From assembly GCA_934183355.1 (NCBI GenBank), contig CAKPST010000052.1, positions 1 through 16,027 on the forward strand: 16,027 nt of DNA, in the 5' to 3' direction. Position 1 is the stretch's first letter. Each line of letters starts with the position of its first letter. The notes under the pieces are model-generated. The model was not told where the DNA came from and did no database searches. It saw nothing but the letters and a program-made list of their open reading frames with translations. Positions 1 to 6,415 of the stretch are shown in pieces. The DNA is from an uncultured Prevotella sp. GTDB taxonomy: Bacteria; Bacteroidota; Bacteroidia; Bacteroidales; Bacteroidaceae. The translations under genes were made by a program, and so were the position numbers.

Positions 1-39
1 TAAATCGTTATAATAACATCAAAAAATTAAATATGGTAG

Positions 40-47
40 CAAAGTTA
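40..47 (-). promoter_or_regulatory. Possible leftward promoter -7 element
   Basis: The minus strand reads TAACTTTG here, a match to the Bacteroidota -7 consensus TAnnTTTG. No good TTTG is present 19-21 bp upstream. If real, it would drive a leftward gene lying beyond the left edge and divergent from crcB. No reading frame in positions 1-39 can be assigned to such a gene, so this is only a candidate. Confidence 0.25.
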
Positions 48-86
48 GTTATTTTCAATGGGATTAACGAACAATGCTGTGATATT

Positions 87-120
87 TTTGATTTTTTGTA
101 TAATTTTCTCCGTAACTTTG
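87..120 (+). promoter_or_regulatory. Predicted crcB promoter
   Basis: TTTG (87-90) and TAACTTTG (113-120) match the Bacteroidota primary sigma factor consensus TTTG/TAnnTTTG. The 22 bp spacer is slightly longer than the usual 19-21 bp. Transcription would begin near 127, giving a leader of about 23 nt before the crcB ATG. I see no fluoride riboswitch fold in so short a leader. Confidence 0.5.
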
Positions 121-149
121 CGACCGCAAAACATAAAACAACATAATTT

Positions 150-527
150 ATGATACGCTCGCTTATAATGGTGGCTATTGGCGGTGGCATGGGGTCTGCC
201 CTCCGCTTTCTGGCTTCAAAAATTGTACAGGACAACATGACGGGGATTTTCCCCTACCCCACTCTCACGGTCAATCTCCTTGGCTGCCTGCTCATCGGAC
301 TCTTCTACGGACTATCGTCACGCGGCAATCTTGGCGGCGATTCAGCCCGTCTGTTGCTCACCACGGGCTTGTGCGGTGGCTTCACCACATTCTCCACATT
401 CTGCAACGAGAATCTTTCGCTGATGCGTGGCGGTCATGCTTTTGCAGCTCTGCTCTATGCTGGAGGCAGCGTGATGTTGGGATTCGTGGCTGTGGCTGTG
501 GGTTATTGGATTGCGGAGCGAGTGTGA
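150..527 (+). CDS. crcB: Fluoride ion channel CrcB/FluC
   Basis: A 125-residue inner-membrane protein of the usual CrcB/FluC length. The family forms dual-topology dimers that let fluoride leave the cytoplasm and so protects enolase and pyrophosphatase from fluoride. Four hydrophobic segments are visible (about 4-24, 37-55, 66-84, 98-120). Family marks are the glycine-rich start followed by ALRF (11-20), Asn42 in the TVNLLG segment, and GGFTTFSTF (76-84), which carries the phenylalanines lining the fluoride pore and the central sodium-site region. The ATG at 150 fits the family N-terminus; an internal ATG at 168 would cut into the first helix. It stands alone, without the second crcB copy found in Gram-positive heterodimeric systems, and converges with the gene at 546-1079, leaving 18 bp and no clear terminator. 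Confidence 0.95.
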   Translation: MIRSLIMVAIGGGMGSALRFLASKIVQDNMTGIFPYPTLTVNLLGCLLIGLFYGLSSRGNLGGDSARLLLTTGLCGGFTTFSTFCNENLSLMRGGHAFAALLYAGGSVMLGFVAVAVGYWIAERV

Positions 528-545
528 ACAAGCCCTGTTTGTGAT

Positions 546-1079
546 TCAAAACTTGAAACTCAGCCCAACACCCAATGTTTTTCTGTTTGTCAGATTATCA
601 TTGAGCATGCTGACATTGGCAGAAAGCGCCATTTTCTTTTGATGATGGGCTGCGATAAGGAATGACGTGGTCCATATTGCGCTTGCTCCGAATGAGGCGG
701 CGGCTCCGACGGCAAATGGATTAACTCCGGGACCGTTATCATAATATGCAACGAATGCCGTTCCATATAAGCAATATACGCCGGCTAAAAAGAAGACGCT
801 ACCGCCCACCCAAGCTGTCCACTTAAATATTTTCGCCTTCTTCAATCGCTTGGCGGAAGTGTCTTCAGCGATACTTTTCAGCAATTCGGCGTCCGACATA
901 AGAGTGTCGTCGTGTTGCAGCAAAGTGAAGTTCTCTGACTTAACATCTGTGCCATAATTTTCCAAAACCGTTGAAGTAGCGGTTGGGCTATAGTCATTGG
1001 CTATAGCATCTTGAGCGTTGACGACAAGTGAGCACATCACGACTGCCATCAACATAAAGAATCGTAGAGTCTTCATCAT
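546..1079 (-). CDS. Exported protein of unknown function with two membrane segments
   Basis: I do not recognise this 177-residue protein. It starts with a signal peptide (Met-Met-Lys, hydrophobic 5-20, probable cleavage after VNA at 20-22). A polar, acidic stretch follows (23-76), then a lysine-rich patch (77-86) and two long hydrophobic segments (about 88-112 and 121-145) separated by an Asp/Asn/Gly/Pro turn. The last residues form an alternating pattern ending LGVGLSFKF, which resembles the terminal strand of Bacteroidota outer-membrane proteins. The helical pair suggests inner-membrane insertion, while the end looks barrel-like, so localisation is unsettled. Two ATG codons (1079 and 1076) are possible starts. 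A promoter with canonical spacing lies upstream, and a four-copy 10-bp repeat lies beyond that. It converges with crcB; no functional link to fluoride export is evident. Confidence 0.7.
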   Translation of the reverse strand: MMKTLRFFMLMAVVMCSLVVNAQDAIANDYSPTATSTVLENYGTDVKSENFTLLQHDDTLMSDAELLKSIAEDTSAKRLKKAKIFKWTAWVGGSVFFLAGVYCLYGTAFVAYYDNGPGVNPFAVGAAASFGASAIWTTSFLIAAHHQKKMALSANVSMLNDNLTNRKTLGVGLSFKF

Positions 1080-1094
1080 TTTTTTATGTTGTTA

Positions 1095-1114
1095 TGCCAG
1101 AACATAATCTGGCA
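1095..1114 (-). promoter_or_regulatory. Hairpin in the 5' UTR of the 546-1079 gene
   Basis: A 7-bp perfect stem (TGCCAGA at 1095-1101 with TCTGGCA at 1108-1114) closes a 6-nt loop. It sits between the predicted transcription start near 1124 and the start codon at 1079. On the minus strand it is not directly followed by a T-run, so it is more likely a translation or stability element than a terminator. Confidence 0.4.
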
Positions 1115-1130
1115 CGAGGTTAGACATAAG

Positions 1131-1161
1131 CAAATTTAGTGGATTATCTCGAATTGACAAA
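1131..1161 (-). promoter_or_regulatory. Predicted promoter of the 546-1079 gene
   Basis: On the minus strand TTTG (1158-1161) and TAAATTTG (1131-1138) are separated by exactly 19 bp, a full match to the Bacteroidota consensus. Transcription would begin near 1124, giving a leader of about 45 nt that includes the hairpin at 1095-1114. Confidence 0.65.
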
Positions 1162-1175
1162 CAACAATAAGAAAT

Positions 1176-1215
1176 AATTGCAGTTAATTGCAGATAATTG
1201 CAGTTGATTGCAGAT
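1176..1215. repeat. Four-copy 10-bp tandem repeat
   Basis: Four adjacent units read AATTGCAGTT, AATTGCAGAT, AATTGCAGTT, GATTGCAGAT. The core ATTGCAG is invariant and the last two bases alternate TT/AT, giving a 20-bp higher-order period. The 10-bp spacing puts every core on about the same face of the helix. The array starts 14 bp upstream of the -33 element of the leftward promoter (1158-1161). Confidence 0.85.
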
Positions 1216-1277
1216 TTAAAAAGAAAAAAACTATTTTGTTAGACGTACACGTAAGGAAGTCTCTGACAATGCAAATA

Positions 1278-1335
1278 TATTAGTTATACTTAATAAAACC
1301 TCATTTATCGCATAGAGTTTTAAGTATAACTAATA
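1278..1335. repeat. 16-bp perfect inverted repeat
   Basis: The arm TATTAGTTATACTTAA (1278-1293) is the exact reverse complement of 1320-1335, with a 26 bp spacer. Neither side is followed by a T-run, so it does not look like an intrinsic terminator. It lies about 43 bp upstream of the -7 element of the 1418 gene and could be a two-site operator, or the remnant of a small inserted element. Confidence 0.8.
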
Positions 1336-1377
1336 AAAAGTGATGGGCATTTCCACTGATTTACGAATAAAAATGAG

Positions 1378-1385
1378 TAAGTTTG
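1378..1385 (+). promoter_or_regulatory. Probable -7 element of the 1418 gene
   Basis: TAAGTTTG matches TAnnTTTG and is followed by a short A-rich leader to the ATG at 1418. The -33 position at 19 bp spacing reads ACTG (1355-1358), only half matching TTTG, which suggests a weak or activator-dependent promoter. Confidence 0.45.
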
Positions 1386-1417
1386 CAAGTTGAAAGCGAA
1401 AAAAGACAGAAAACAAT

Positions 1418-2596
1418 ATGAATATTAGAATTATCAAGAAACATTTCGCCTTTGCTCTTGCAGCATTGGCTATGGTGGGCACGACGGCTTGCAATGAGCG
1501 CAAGTTTCATGTAGACGGTGCTATAGAGAACGCTGCCGACTCTACTCTCTACTTCGAGAACATGAGCCTCAACGGTCCGGTTAAGGTCGACTCGGTGAAG
1601 CTCTCTGCCGACGGTTCGTTTGCGTTTGACGGCAAGGCACCCACGGCTCCTGAGTTTTATCGTCTGCGCATTGCGGGACAGATTATCAACATCGCCATCG
1701 ACTCTACTGAGACGGTGAGCGTGAAGGCTAAATATCCTGCTATGGCGTCGCAATATGAGGTGGACGGCTCGGAGGACTGCACACGCATCAAGGAGCTAAC
1801 CATCATGCAGATGCAGCTACAGAGCCAGGTGAACGCTATTGCACAGAGCCAGCAAATCAGTGCCAGCGCTGCCAACGACAGCATCAACAAGGTGATAGAG
1901 AACTACAAGAATGTGGTGAAGACGCAGTATATCTTCAAGGCGCCGATGAAGGCTTCGTCTTACTTTGCCCTCTTCCAGACTCTGTATGCCGGCGGTCAGC
2001 CTGTGCTCATATTCAATCCGCGTTCGTCGGAGCAAGATGTGAGAGTGTTTGCTGCTGTGGCTACAAGCTGGGACTCGTTCTATCCGAATGAGGAGCGCGG
2101 CGAAAACCTGCACAACATTGCTATCGAGGGACTCAAGGATGTGCGTCTGGCTAAGAATCGCATGGCTGGAACCACTGTCGAGGCGTCGAAGGTGAGCACT
2201 ACGGGAGTGGTGGACTTCACGCTGACCGACAACAAGGGCGAGAAGCGCAGTCTATCGTCGCTGACGGGCAAGGTGGTGTTGCTCGACTTCCATCTCTTTG
2301 CCAACGAGAAGTCGATGCAGCGCATCATGATGTTGCGCGAACTTTACAACAAGTATCATGCTGCCGGACTGGAGATTTATCAAGTGTCTGTAGACCCCGA
2401 CGAGCACTTCTGGAAGACGCAGACAGCCGCATTGCCGTGGATTTCGACACGTGTAGACGAGAACTCACAACAGCCGTTGCAGCTGTATAATGTGGTGCAA
2501 GTGCCGACATTCTTCTTGCTTGACAGAAACTGCAATGTTGTGAAGCGCGACATGCAGATTAAGGACATTGACGCAGAGATAAAGGCACTGCTGTAA
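1418..2596 (+). CDS. DUF4369/TlpA-like thioredoxin-fold lipoprotein lacking CxxC
   Basis: A 392-residue lipoprotein. The signal peptide (1-24) ends at the lipobox TTAC with Cys25 as the lipidated residue. Residues about 28-125 resemble DUF4369, the N-terminal domain of many Bacteroidota thiol-disulfide oxidoreductases; 126-255 is a mostly helical middle part; about 260-392 is an AhpC/TSA/TlpA thioredoxin fold. Fold marks include GKVVLLDF (284-291), a second strand with IYQVSVDPDEHFW (320-332) and the cis-proline loop VPT (362-364). Where active relatives carry WCxxC, this protein reads FHLFANEKSM (291-300). Besides Cys25 only Cys121 and Cys372 remain, and neither forms a CxxC. It is therefore unlikely to be a classical oxidoreductase; a binding or structural role in the envelope is inferred. 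The start is the only one that leaves an intact signal peptide. It is followed after 124 bp by rpmH, which has its own promoter. Confidence 0.85.
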   Translation: MNIRIIKKHFAFALAALAMVGTTACNERKFHVDGAIENAADSTLYFENMSLNGPVKVDSVKLSADGSFAFDGKAPTAPEFYRLRIAGQIINIAIDSTETVSVKAKYPAMASQYEVDGSEDCTRIKELTIMQMQLQSQVNAIAQSQQISASAANDSINKVIENYKNVVKTQYIFKAPMKASSYFALFQTLYAGGQPVLIFNPRSSEQDVRVFAAVATSWDSFYPNEERGENLHNIAIEGLKDVRLAKNRMAGTTVEASKVSTTGVVDFTLTDNKGEKRSLSSLTGKVVLLDFHLFANEKSMQRIMMLRELYNKYHAAGLEIYQVSVDPDEHFWKTQTAALPWISTRVDENSQQPLQLYNVVQVPTFFLLDRNCNVVKRDMQIKDIDAEIKALL

Positions 2597-2645
2597 AGGA
2601 AGAACAAAAAAAACATAAAAAATACGCCTAAAAACGTTGTAACTC

Positions 2646-2676
2646 TTTGTGATTTAAAAAATAATGAGTAATTTTG
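2646..2676 (+). promoter_or_regulatory. Predicted rpmH promoter
   Basis: TTTG (2646-2649) and TAATTTTG (2669-2676) are separated by 19 bp, an exact fit to the Bacteroidota consensus. Transcription would start near 2683, leaving a leader of about 38 nt that is rich in A and free of any Shine-Dalgarno sequence, as expected for a strongly expressed ribosomal protein gene in this phylum. Confidence 0.7.
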
Positions 2677-2720
2677 CAACCCAAAAGCGTAAATAATAAC
2701 AAATAAATAATAATAAGACA

Positions 2721-2876
2721 ATGAAAAGAACATTTCAGCCGCACAATCGTCGTCGCGTAAACAAGCACGGTTTCCGTGAGCGCATGGCTACAAAGAATGG
2801 TCGTCGCGTGTTGGCTTCTCGCCGCGCTCATGGCCGCAAGAAGTTGACAGTATCTGACGAGCACCACGGAAAGTAA
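2721..2876 (+). CDS. rpmH: Large ribosomal subunit protein bL34
   Basis: This 51-residue, highly basic protein is ribosomal protein bL34, which binds 23S rRNA in the large subunit. It carries the nearly universal start [12 protein letters not shown], the central [25 protein letters not shown] core (residues 16-36, as read here) and a lysine-rich end. The extra C-terminal DEHHGK tail is slightly longer than the 46-residue E. coli protein. In many bacteria rpmH sits next to rnpA and dnaA; here it is a single-gene unit with its own promoter upstream and a strong terminator 60 bp downstream. Confidence 0.97.
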   Translation: MKRTFQPHNRRRVNKHGFRERMATKNGRRVLASRRAHGRKKLTVSDEHHGK

Positions 2877-2936
2877 TCTGACAAGGCGCAAGCCAGAAGG
2901 ATTAAAGGAAAGTGTAAATCGTCGACTGACGACGAC

Positions 2937-2984
2937 AAAAAGCAGCTACAATACACAGAATATGTGTATGTAGCTGCTTTTTTT
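2937..2984. terminator. Bidirectional terminator between rpmH and the AraC-type gene
   Basis: The stem pairs AGCAGCTACA (2941-2950) with TGTAGCTGCT (2969-2978), extended inward by TACACA/TGTGTA (2952-2957 with 2963-2968) after a one-base bulge at 2951. On the plus strand it runs into seven Ts (2978-2984); on the minus strand the A-run at 2937-2941 gives the U-tract. The AraC stop codon begins two bases beyond it, so it serves both convergent genes. Confidence 0.9.
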
Positions 2985-2985
2985 G

Positions 2986-4101
2986 TTAGTTGCAGCGGTC
3001 GCGATATTGCTGAGGGCTGCATCCATTGCACTGAACAAAGGCTCGGCGGAAGGTGGACATGGAGTTGAAACCCGACATTGTGGCTATCTGCTCAAGCGTG
3101 TCCTGAGTGTCGTTTATCAGTTGCATGGAATGGCGCACACGATAGTTGTTGACGTAGTCGTAGAATGACTGGTGGCAACTGACGTTGAAGTATTGGCTCA
3201 GATAGGTGCGATTGGTGCCCAGGCTGATGGCAAGCTCAGTAAGTCGCAATTTGGGATTGAGATACATCTTCTGCTCGTCAAAGCATCGTCGCAGTCCTTC
3301 ACGTAGCATGGCGTTGGTTTCTTCGTCAATGGCTTGCGGCACCAACGGCTTGAGCAATGCTTCGGCATCTGTATTGTTAGGCACTATGGTCTCAGTCTCA
3401 TGCGTAGGCATGTCTAATGGCTGTTCGTCGGTAGACGTGTCGATGACACTGCGTATGATTGTCTCTTGTTTGTTGATGAAATAGCACACCACTGACCAAC
3501 CTACAAGCGAACTCGACATATAGAGCAGGTCGGTGTAGGGATTGGTATAGATATTGCTGACAACCCATATAGTGAGTATGCCGAAAAACAGCACCATTAC
3601 TCCACGAAGCCAGTGCAGATTGATGTCCTCATCGTATGAGTATTCCTCCTTGAGATAGCGGTGGTAGCGGGGCAACTCGCGCAAGGTCCACAGGGCGCAA
3701 CCTACGCCGTATATGCCCGACATCACCACTATGGCATCGAAGAAGAACGACAAGTTGGTGAGTATGAACAACAGCGAGAGTAGCATGAAGGGCATCTCCA
3801 TCCACACTGCACGCCACGCTGTGAGCCAACCAGGGCGACAAAACTCCACCAACACAAAGACGTAAAGCGGCACCGTGACGATGTCGATGCTTGATGCTAT
3901 GTGCATCACAAGCGGGTCGTCGTTGTAGAAGTATTGCAGCATAACGAGGTCCTTGGAGTATTGCACGGCTACGAGAATCATGAGCAGACCAATGAGTTTC
4001 TTGGCAAGCCCGTTTCTACGGCAGTAAAACACCCACCCCACCAGCAGATGGAACATTATGCACATTCCATATACAAGGTACATTAGATTGATGTCAGTCA
4101 T
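2986..4101 (-). CDS. Membrane-anchored AraC-family transcriptional regulator
   Basis: A 371-residue protein joining a polytopic membrane domain to a DNA-binding domain. About seven hydrophobic segments cover residues 5-26, 35-49, 66-87, 102-121, 124-140, 165-185 and 193-210. A polar linker (211-260) follows. The C-terminal 100 residues form an AraC/XylS double helix-turn-helix: the first around LRLTELAISLGTNRTYLSQYF (286-305 core), the second around 337-356, then the signature GCSPQQYR (360-367). The family usually activates transcription from direct-repeat sites. The membrane part suggests sensing of an envelope or membrane-soluble signal at the inner membrane; the ligand is unknown. It lies 51 bp downstream of clpA on the same strand with no terminator between, so it may be co-transcribed with aat-clpS-clpA, although a -7-like element lies in the gap. 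Confidence 0.88.
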   Translation of the reverse strand: MTDINLMYLVYGMCIMFHLLVGWVFYCRRNGLAKKLIGLLMILVAVQYSKDLVMLQYFYNDDPLVMHIASSIDIVTVPLYVFVLVEFCRPGWLTAWRAVWMEMPFMLLSLLFILTNLSFFFDAIVVMSGIYGVGCALWTLRELPRYHRYLKEEYSYDEDINLHWLRGVMVLFFGILTIWVVSNIYTNPYTDLLYMSSSLVGWSVVCYFINKQETIIRSVIDTSTDEQPLDMPTHETETIVPNNTDAEALLKPLVPQAIDEETNAMLREGLRRCFDEQKMYLNPKLRLTELAISLGTNRTYLSQYFNVSCHQSFYDYVNNYRVRHSMQLINDTQDTLEQIATMSGFNSMSTFRRAFVQCNGCSPQQYRDRCN

Positions 4102-4129
4102 AATACTACAGTTTGTAAATGTTTGTTTG

Positions 4130-4137
4130 CAAATATA
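4130..4137 (-). promoter_or_regulatory. Possible -7 element of the AraC-type gene
   Basis: The minus strand reads TATATTTG, matching TAnnTTTG, 28 bp before the start codon at 4101. No TTTG lies at 19-21 bp upstream (the nearest is ATTG at 23 bp spacing), so the promoter would be weak or need an activator. It overlaps one copy of a near-repeat GTTTGyAAAT (4111-4120 and 4125-4134). Confidence 0.4.
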
Positions 4138-4152
4138 GTAATTTTTATCGAA

Positions 4153-6378
4153 TTATGACTCAATCTTCAACTTTATATCTCCATTATCAACAACAGCCAC
4201 AGCCTGTCCACCCTTCTTGAGCAATCCGAATAGCATCTCGCGCATCAGCAGAGGCTTGAGAAGCGAATTGACGGTGCGGTCGATTTCGCGTGCTCCATAC
4301 TCGGGTGTGAATCCGCGCTCAAGTAGCATGTGGCGCACATCGTCGGATACGTCGAGTTCGACACCACGTGCTATGAGTTTGTCTTGCAGACGGCGTAGCG
4401 ACTTGTCGAGGATGAGCGTTGCCATGTCGTGATTCATGTCGTTGAAGACGACGGTGGCAGTGAGACGGTTGATGAATTCTGGCTTAAATGTCTTCTTCAC
4501 TTGAGCGAGCATAGCCTCACCACGCGACGTACCTCCAGCAAATCCGATGCTGGCACGTGAGGCATATTGCGCCCCAGCGTTGGATGTCATGATGATGATG
4601 ACGTTGCGGAAGTCGGCTTTCTGTCCACGGTTGTCGGTGAGCGAGGCGTAGTCCATTATCTGCAAGAAGGTGTTGTAGATGTCGGGATGAGCCTTCTCTA
4701 TCTCGTCGAAGAGCAGCACGCAGTTGGGAGTCTTGCGTATGGCATCGGTGAGGAGTCCACCATCCTCGTAGCCCACATATCCTGCTGGCGAACCAATGAG
4801 CTTGGAGACGGCATGCTTCTCGGCATATTCACTCATATCGAAGCGCACAAGTTGCACGCCCAACTTGTCGGCAAGCACACGAGCCACCTCTGTCTTGCCC
4901 ACACCCGTAGGACCAACGAAGAGCAGACTTGCCATAGGTTTGCCTTCGTCGCCGAGTCCTGCCTTTGCCATTTGCACCGACTCCACCACCATGTCTATGG
5001 CTTGGTCTTGACCATATATCTGCGACTTGAGAGCCGACTGCAGCGTGAGCAGGGCGTCGTTGGACTGTGTGCGCAGAGCCTCAGCGTCTATCTTGCACAT
5101 CTTGGCAAGCAGCGAGGCGAGCAGCTTGGTGTCGACGGTCTGACGTTTCTGCTTTGTCAGCGGATGGGTCTCGCGGTAGGCTCCAGCTTCGTCGATGAGG
5201 TCGATGGCTTTGTCGGGCAGAAAACGGTCGCTCACATAGCGTGCTGTGGAGCGCACGGCATACTCCATTGTGCCAGGAGCATACTTCACACCGTGGAATT
5301 TCTCGTATCCCGAGCGCAGTCCTTCGAGTATCTTCACAGCGTCATCCACCGACGGTTCGGCGATGTCTATCTGCTGGAAGCGACGCACAAGCGACTTCTG
5401 CTTGGCTATATACCTATTATATTCCTCGTAGGTGGTAGAACCGATGAAGCGTATCTGACCTCCCTCAAGATAGGGCTTGAGCATGTTTGACGCGTCGAGC
5501 GAGGCATCACCGCCATTGCGTCCGGCACCTACAAGATTGTGTATCTCGTCGATATAGAGGATGGCGTTGCCCTCACGGACAAGTCCCTCCATCACTTGTT
5601 TGATGCGTTTCTCGAAGTCGCCGCGAAATTGTGTGCCTGCCACCATCGTTCCCATATCCATCATGTAGACATGAGCACCACGCAGACGCTCTGGCACCTC
5701 ACCACGTTCTATCATGGCTGTAAGCCCATAGACAAGCGCTGTCTTGCCCACTCCCGACTCGCCTACATGCAGAGGATTGTTCTTGTCCTTGCGGCAGAGC
5801 ACCTGAATGGTACGTTCAAGCTCCTGCTCACGACCTATGAGTGGGTTGTGCTGAGTGTAGGAGTCGTTGAGACATGTGATGAGTTGGCGCCAGGGTTCTC
5901 TCTCTTTTGGCTCCGACTCTTCAATGAATTCCTCTTCATCAAGGTCCATATTATAATAGTTGAGGAGGGTTTTCATGAACTCTCCCTGCCGGTCGCCTAT
6001 CATGTCATGCAGTATATACGCCGCATTCGAGTCGTCGAGCATGAACATGGCTGCCACGACGTGTGGCACATCAAGCACATCTACGTCGGCATACTGGGCT
6101 TGTTTGATGGCGAGCGACATCATCTGTGTAAACTGCTCGGAGCCTTCGATGGCATATTTCACACCCACTGGCACATGCTCCATACCCTTTAGTACATCCC
6201 TAACACGTTGCTCCACAATGTCGATGTCGACATCGTTTTCGAACAGGGCATAGCCGAACGACTCTTGTCCGCATAGAGCGAAAAGCACATGCTCGGGTGT
6301 AACAAACTCATGATGCCAATTATCGCATATCTCAATGGCATATTTAATAGCCGTAGCTAAATTCTCACTATTCTTCAA
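4153..6378 (-). CDS. clpA: ATP-dependent Clp protease unfoldase subunit ClpA
   Basis: A 741-residue double AAA+ unfoldase that feeds substrates into ClpP; E. coli ClpA has 758. The Clp N domain covers about 1-145 (EFVTPEHVLFAL at 24-35). The first AAA module has Walker A GESGVGKT (206-213), Walker B ILYIDE (273-278) and arginines RR (332-333). The second has Walker A GPTGVGKT (489-496), Walker B LLFDE (555-559) and sensor-2 GAR (695-697). IGF at 611-613 is the ClpP-docking tripeptide. There is no long coiled-coil middle domain, which separates it from ClpC and ClpB. The start is TTG: no in-frame ATG precedes residue 66, a stop lies four codons upstream, and the TTG places KNSENLATA at the family N-terminus. 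It follows clpS by 37 bp in the aat-clpS-clpA cluster. Confidence 0.96.
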   Translation of the reverse strand: MKNSENLATAIKYAIEICDNWHHEFVTPEHVLFALCGQESFGYALFENDVDIDIVEQRVRDVLKGMEHVPVGVKYAIEGSEQFTQMMSLAIKQAQYADVDVLDVPHVVAAMFMLDDSNAAYILHDMIGDRQGEFMKTLLNYYNMDLDEEEFIEESEPKEREPWRQLITCLNDSYTQHNPLIGREQELERTIQVLCRKDKNNPLHVGESGVGKTALVYGLTAMIERGEVPERLRGAHVYMMDMGTMVAGTQFRGDFEKRIKQVMEGLVREGNAILYIDEIHNLVGAGRNGGDASLDASNMLKPYLEGGQIRFIGSTTYEEYNRYIAKQKSLVRRFQQIDIAEPSVDDAVKILEGLRSGYEKFHGVKYAPGTMEYAVRSTARYVSDRFLPDKAIDLIDEAGAYRETHPLTKQKRQTVDTKLLASLLAKMCKIDAEALRTQSNDALLTLQSALKSQIYGQDQAIDMVVESVQMAKAGLGDEGKPMASLLFVGPTGVGKTEVARVLADKLGVQLVRFDMSEYAEKHAVSKLIGSPAGYVGYEDGGLLTDAIRKTPNCVLLFDEIEKAHPDIYNTFLQIMDYASLTDNRGQKADFRNVIIIMTSNAGAQYASRASIGFAGGTSRGEAMLAQVKKTFKPEFINRLTATVVFNDMNHDMATLILDKSLRRLQDKLIARGVELDVSDDVRHMLLERGFTPEYGAREIDRTVNSLLKPLLMREMLFGLLKKGGQAVAVVDNGDIKLKIES

Positions 6379-6415
6379 AAGAACTAATTATTTACTTGAT
6401 TAATAACTTAATATC

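Larger units (their letters stand above)
1080..1417. other. Gene-free intergenic region with repeats and two promoters
   Basis: This 338 bp AT-rich spacer separates two divergently transcribed genes. From left to right it holds a 5'-UTR hairpin and promoter for the leftward gene, a four-unit 10-bp repeat (1176-1215), a 16-bp inverted repeat (1278-1335), and a -7 element for the rightward gene (1378-1385). I see no reading frame, tRNA or other RNA gene with support. A further minus-strand TATATTTG at 1272-1279 overlaps the left arm of the inverted repeat but lacks a -33 partner. Confidence 0.7.

Noticed and set aside
121..149. Fluoride riboswitch before crcB
   Set aside because: The leader after the predicted start is only about 23 nt, A-rich and unstructured, too short for the pseudoknotted fluoride aptamer.
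8..238. 76-residue minus-strand frame across the crcB start
   Set aside because: It overlaps the crcB N-terminus antisense and runs into AT-rich promoter DNA; no family resemblance.
528..545. Terminator between crcB and the convergent gene
   Set aside because: The 18 bp gap and nearby bases form only weak 3-4 bp stems with no T-tract.
1176..1215. CRISPR-like array
   Set aside because: The units are 10 bp, adjacent and without spacers; there are no cas genes nearby. It is a simple tandem repeat.
1278..1335. Intrinsic terminator or insertion-sequence ends
   Set aside because: There is no T-run after either arm, and the 26 bp between the arms cannot encode anything; no transposase frame is present.
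2919..2932. Small hairpin after rpmH (TCGTC/GACGA)
   Set aside because: Only 5 bp with a 4-nt loop and no T-run; the strong terminator a few bases further explains the end of the transcript.
4567..6192. Long plus-strand reading frames (307 and 217 residues) opposite clpA
   Set aside because: They are exact antisense shadows of clpA, have no family motifs and no promoter or leader, and arise from its codon bias. The clpA frame carries all AAA+ motifs.
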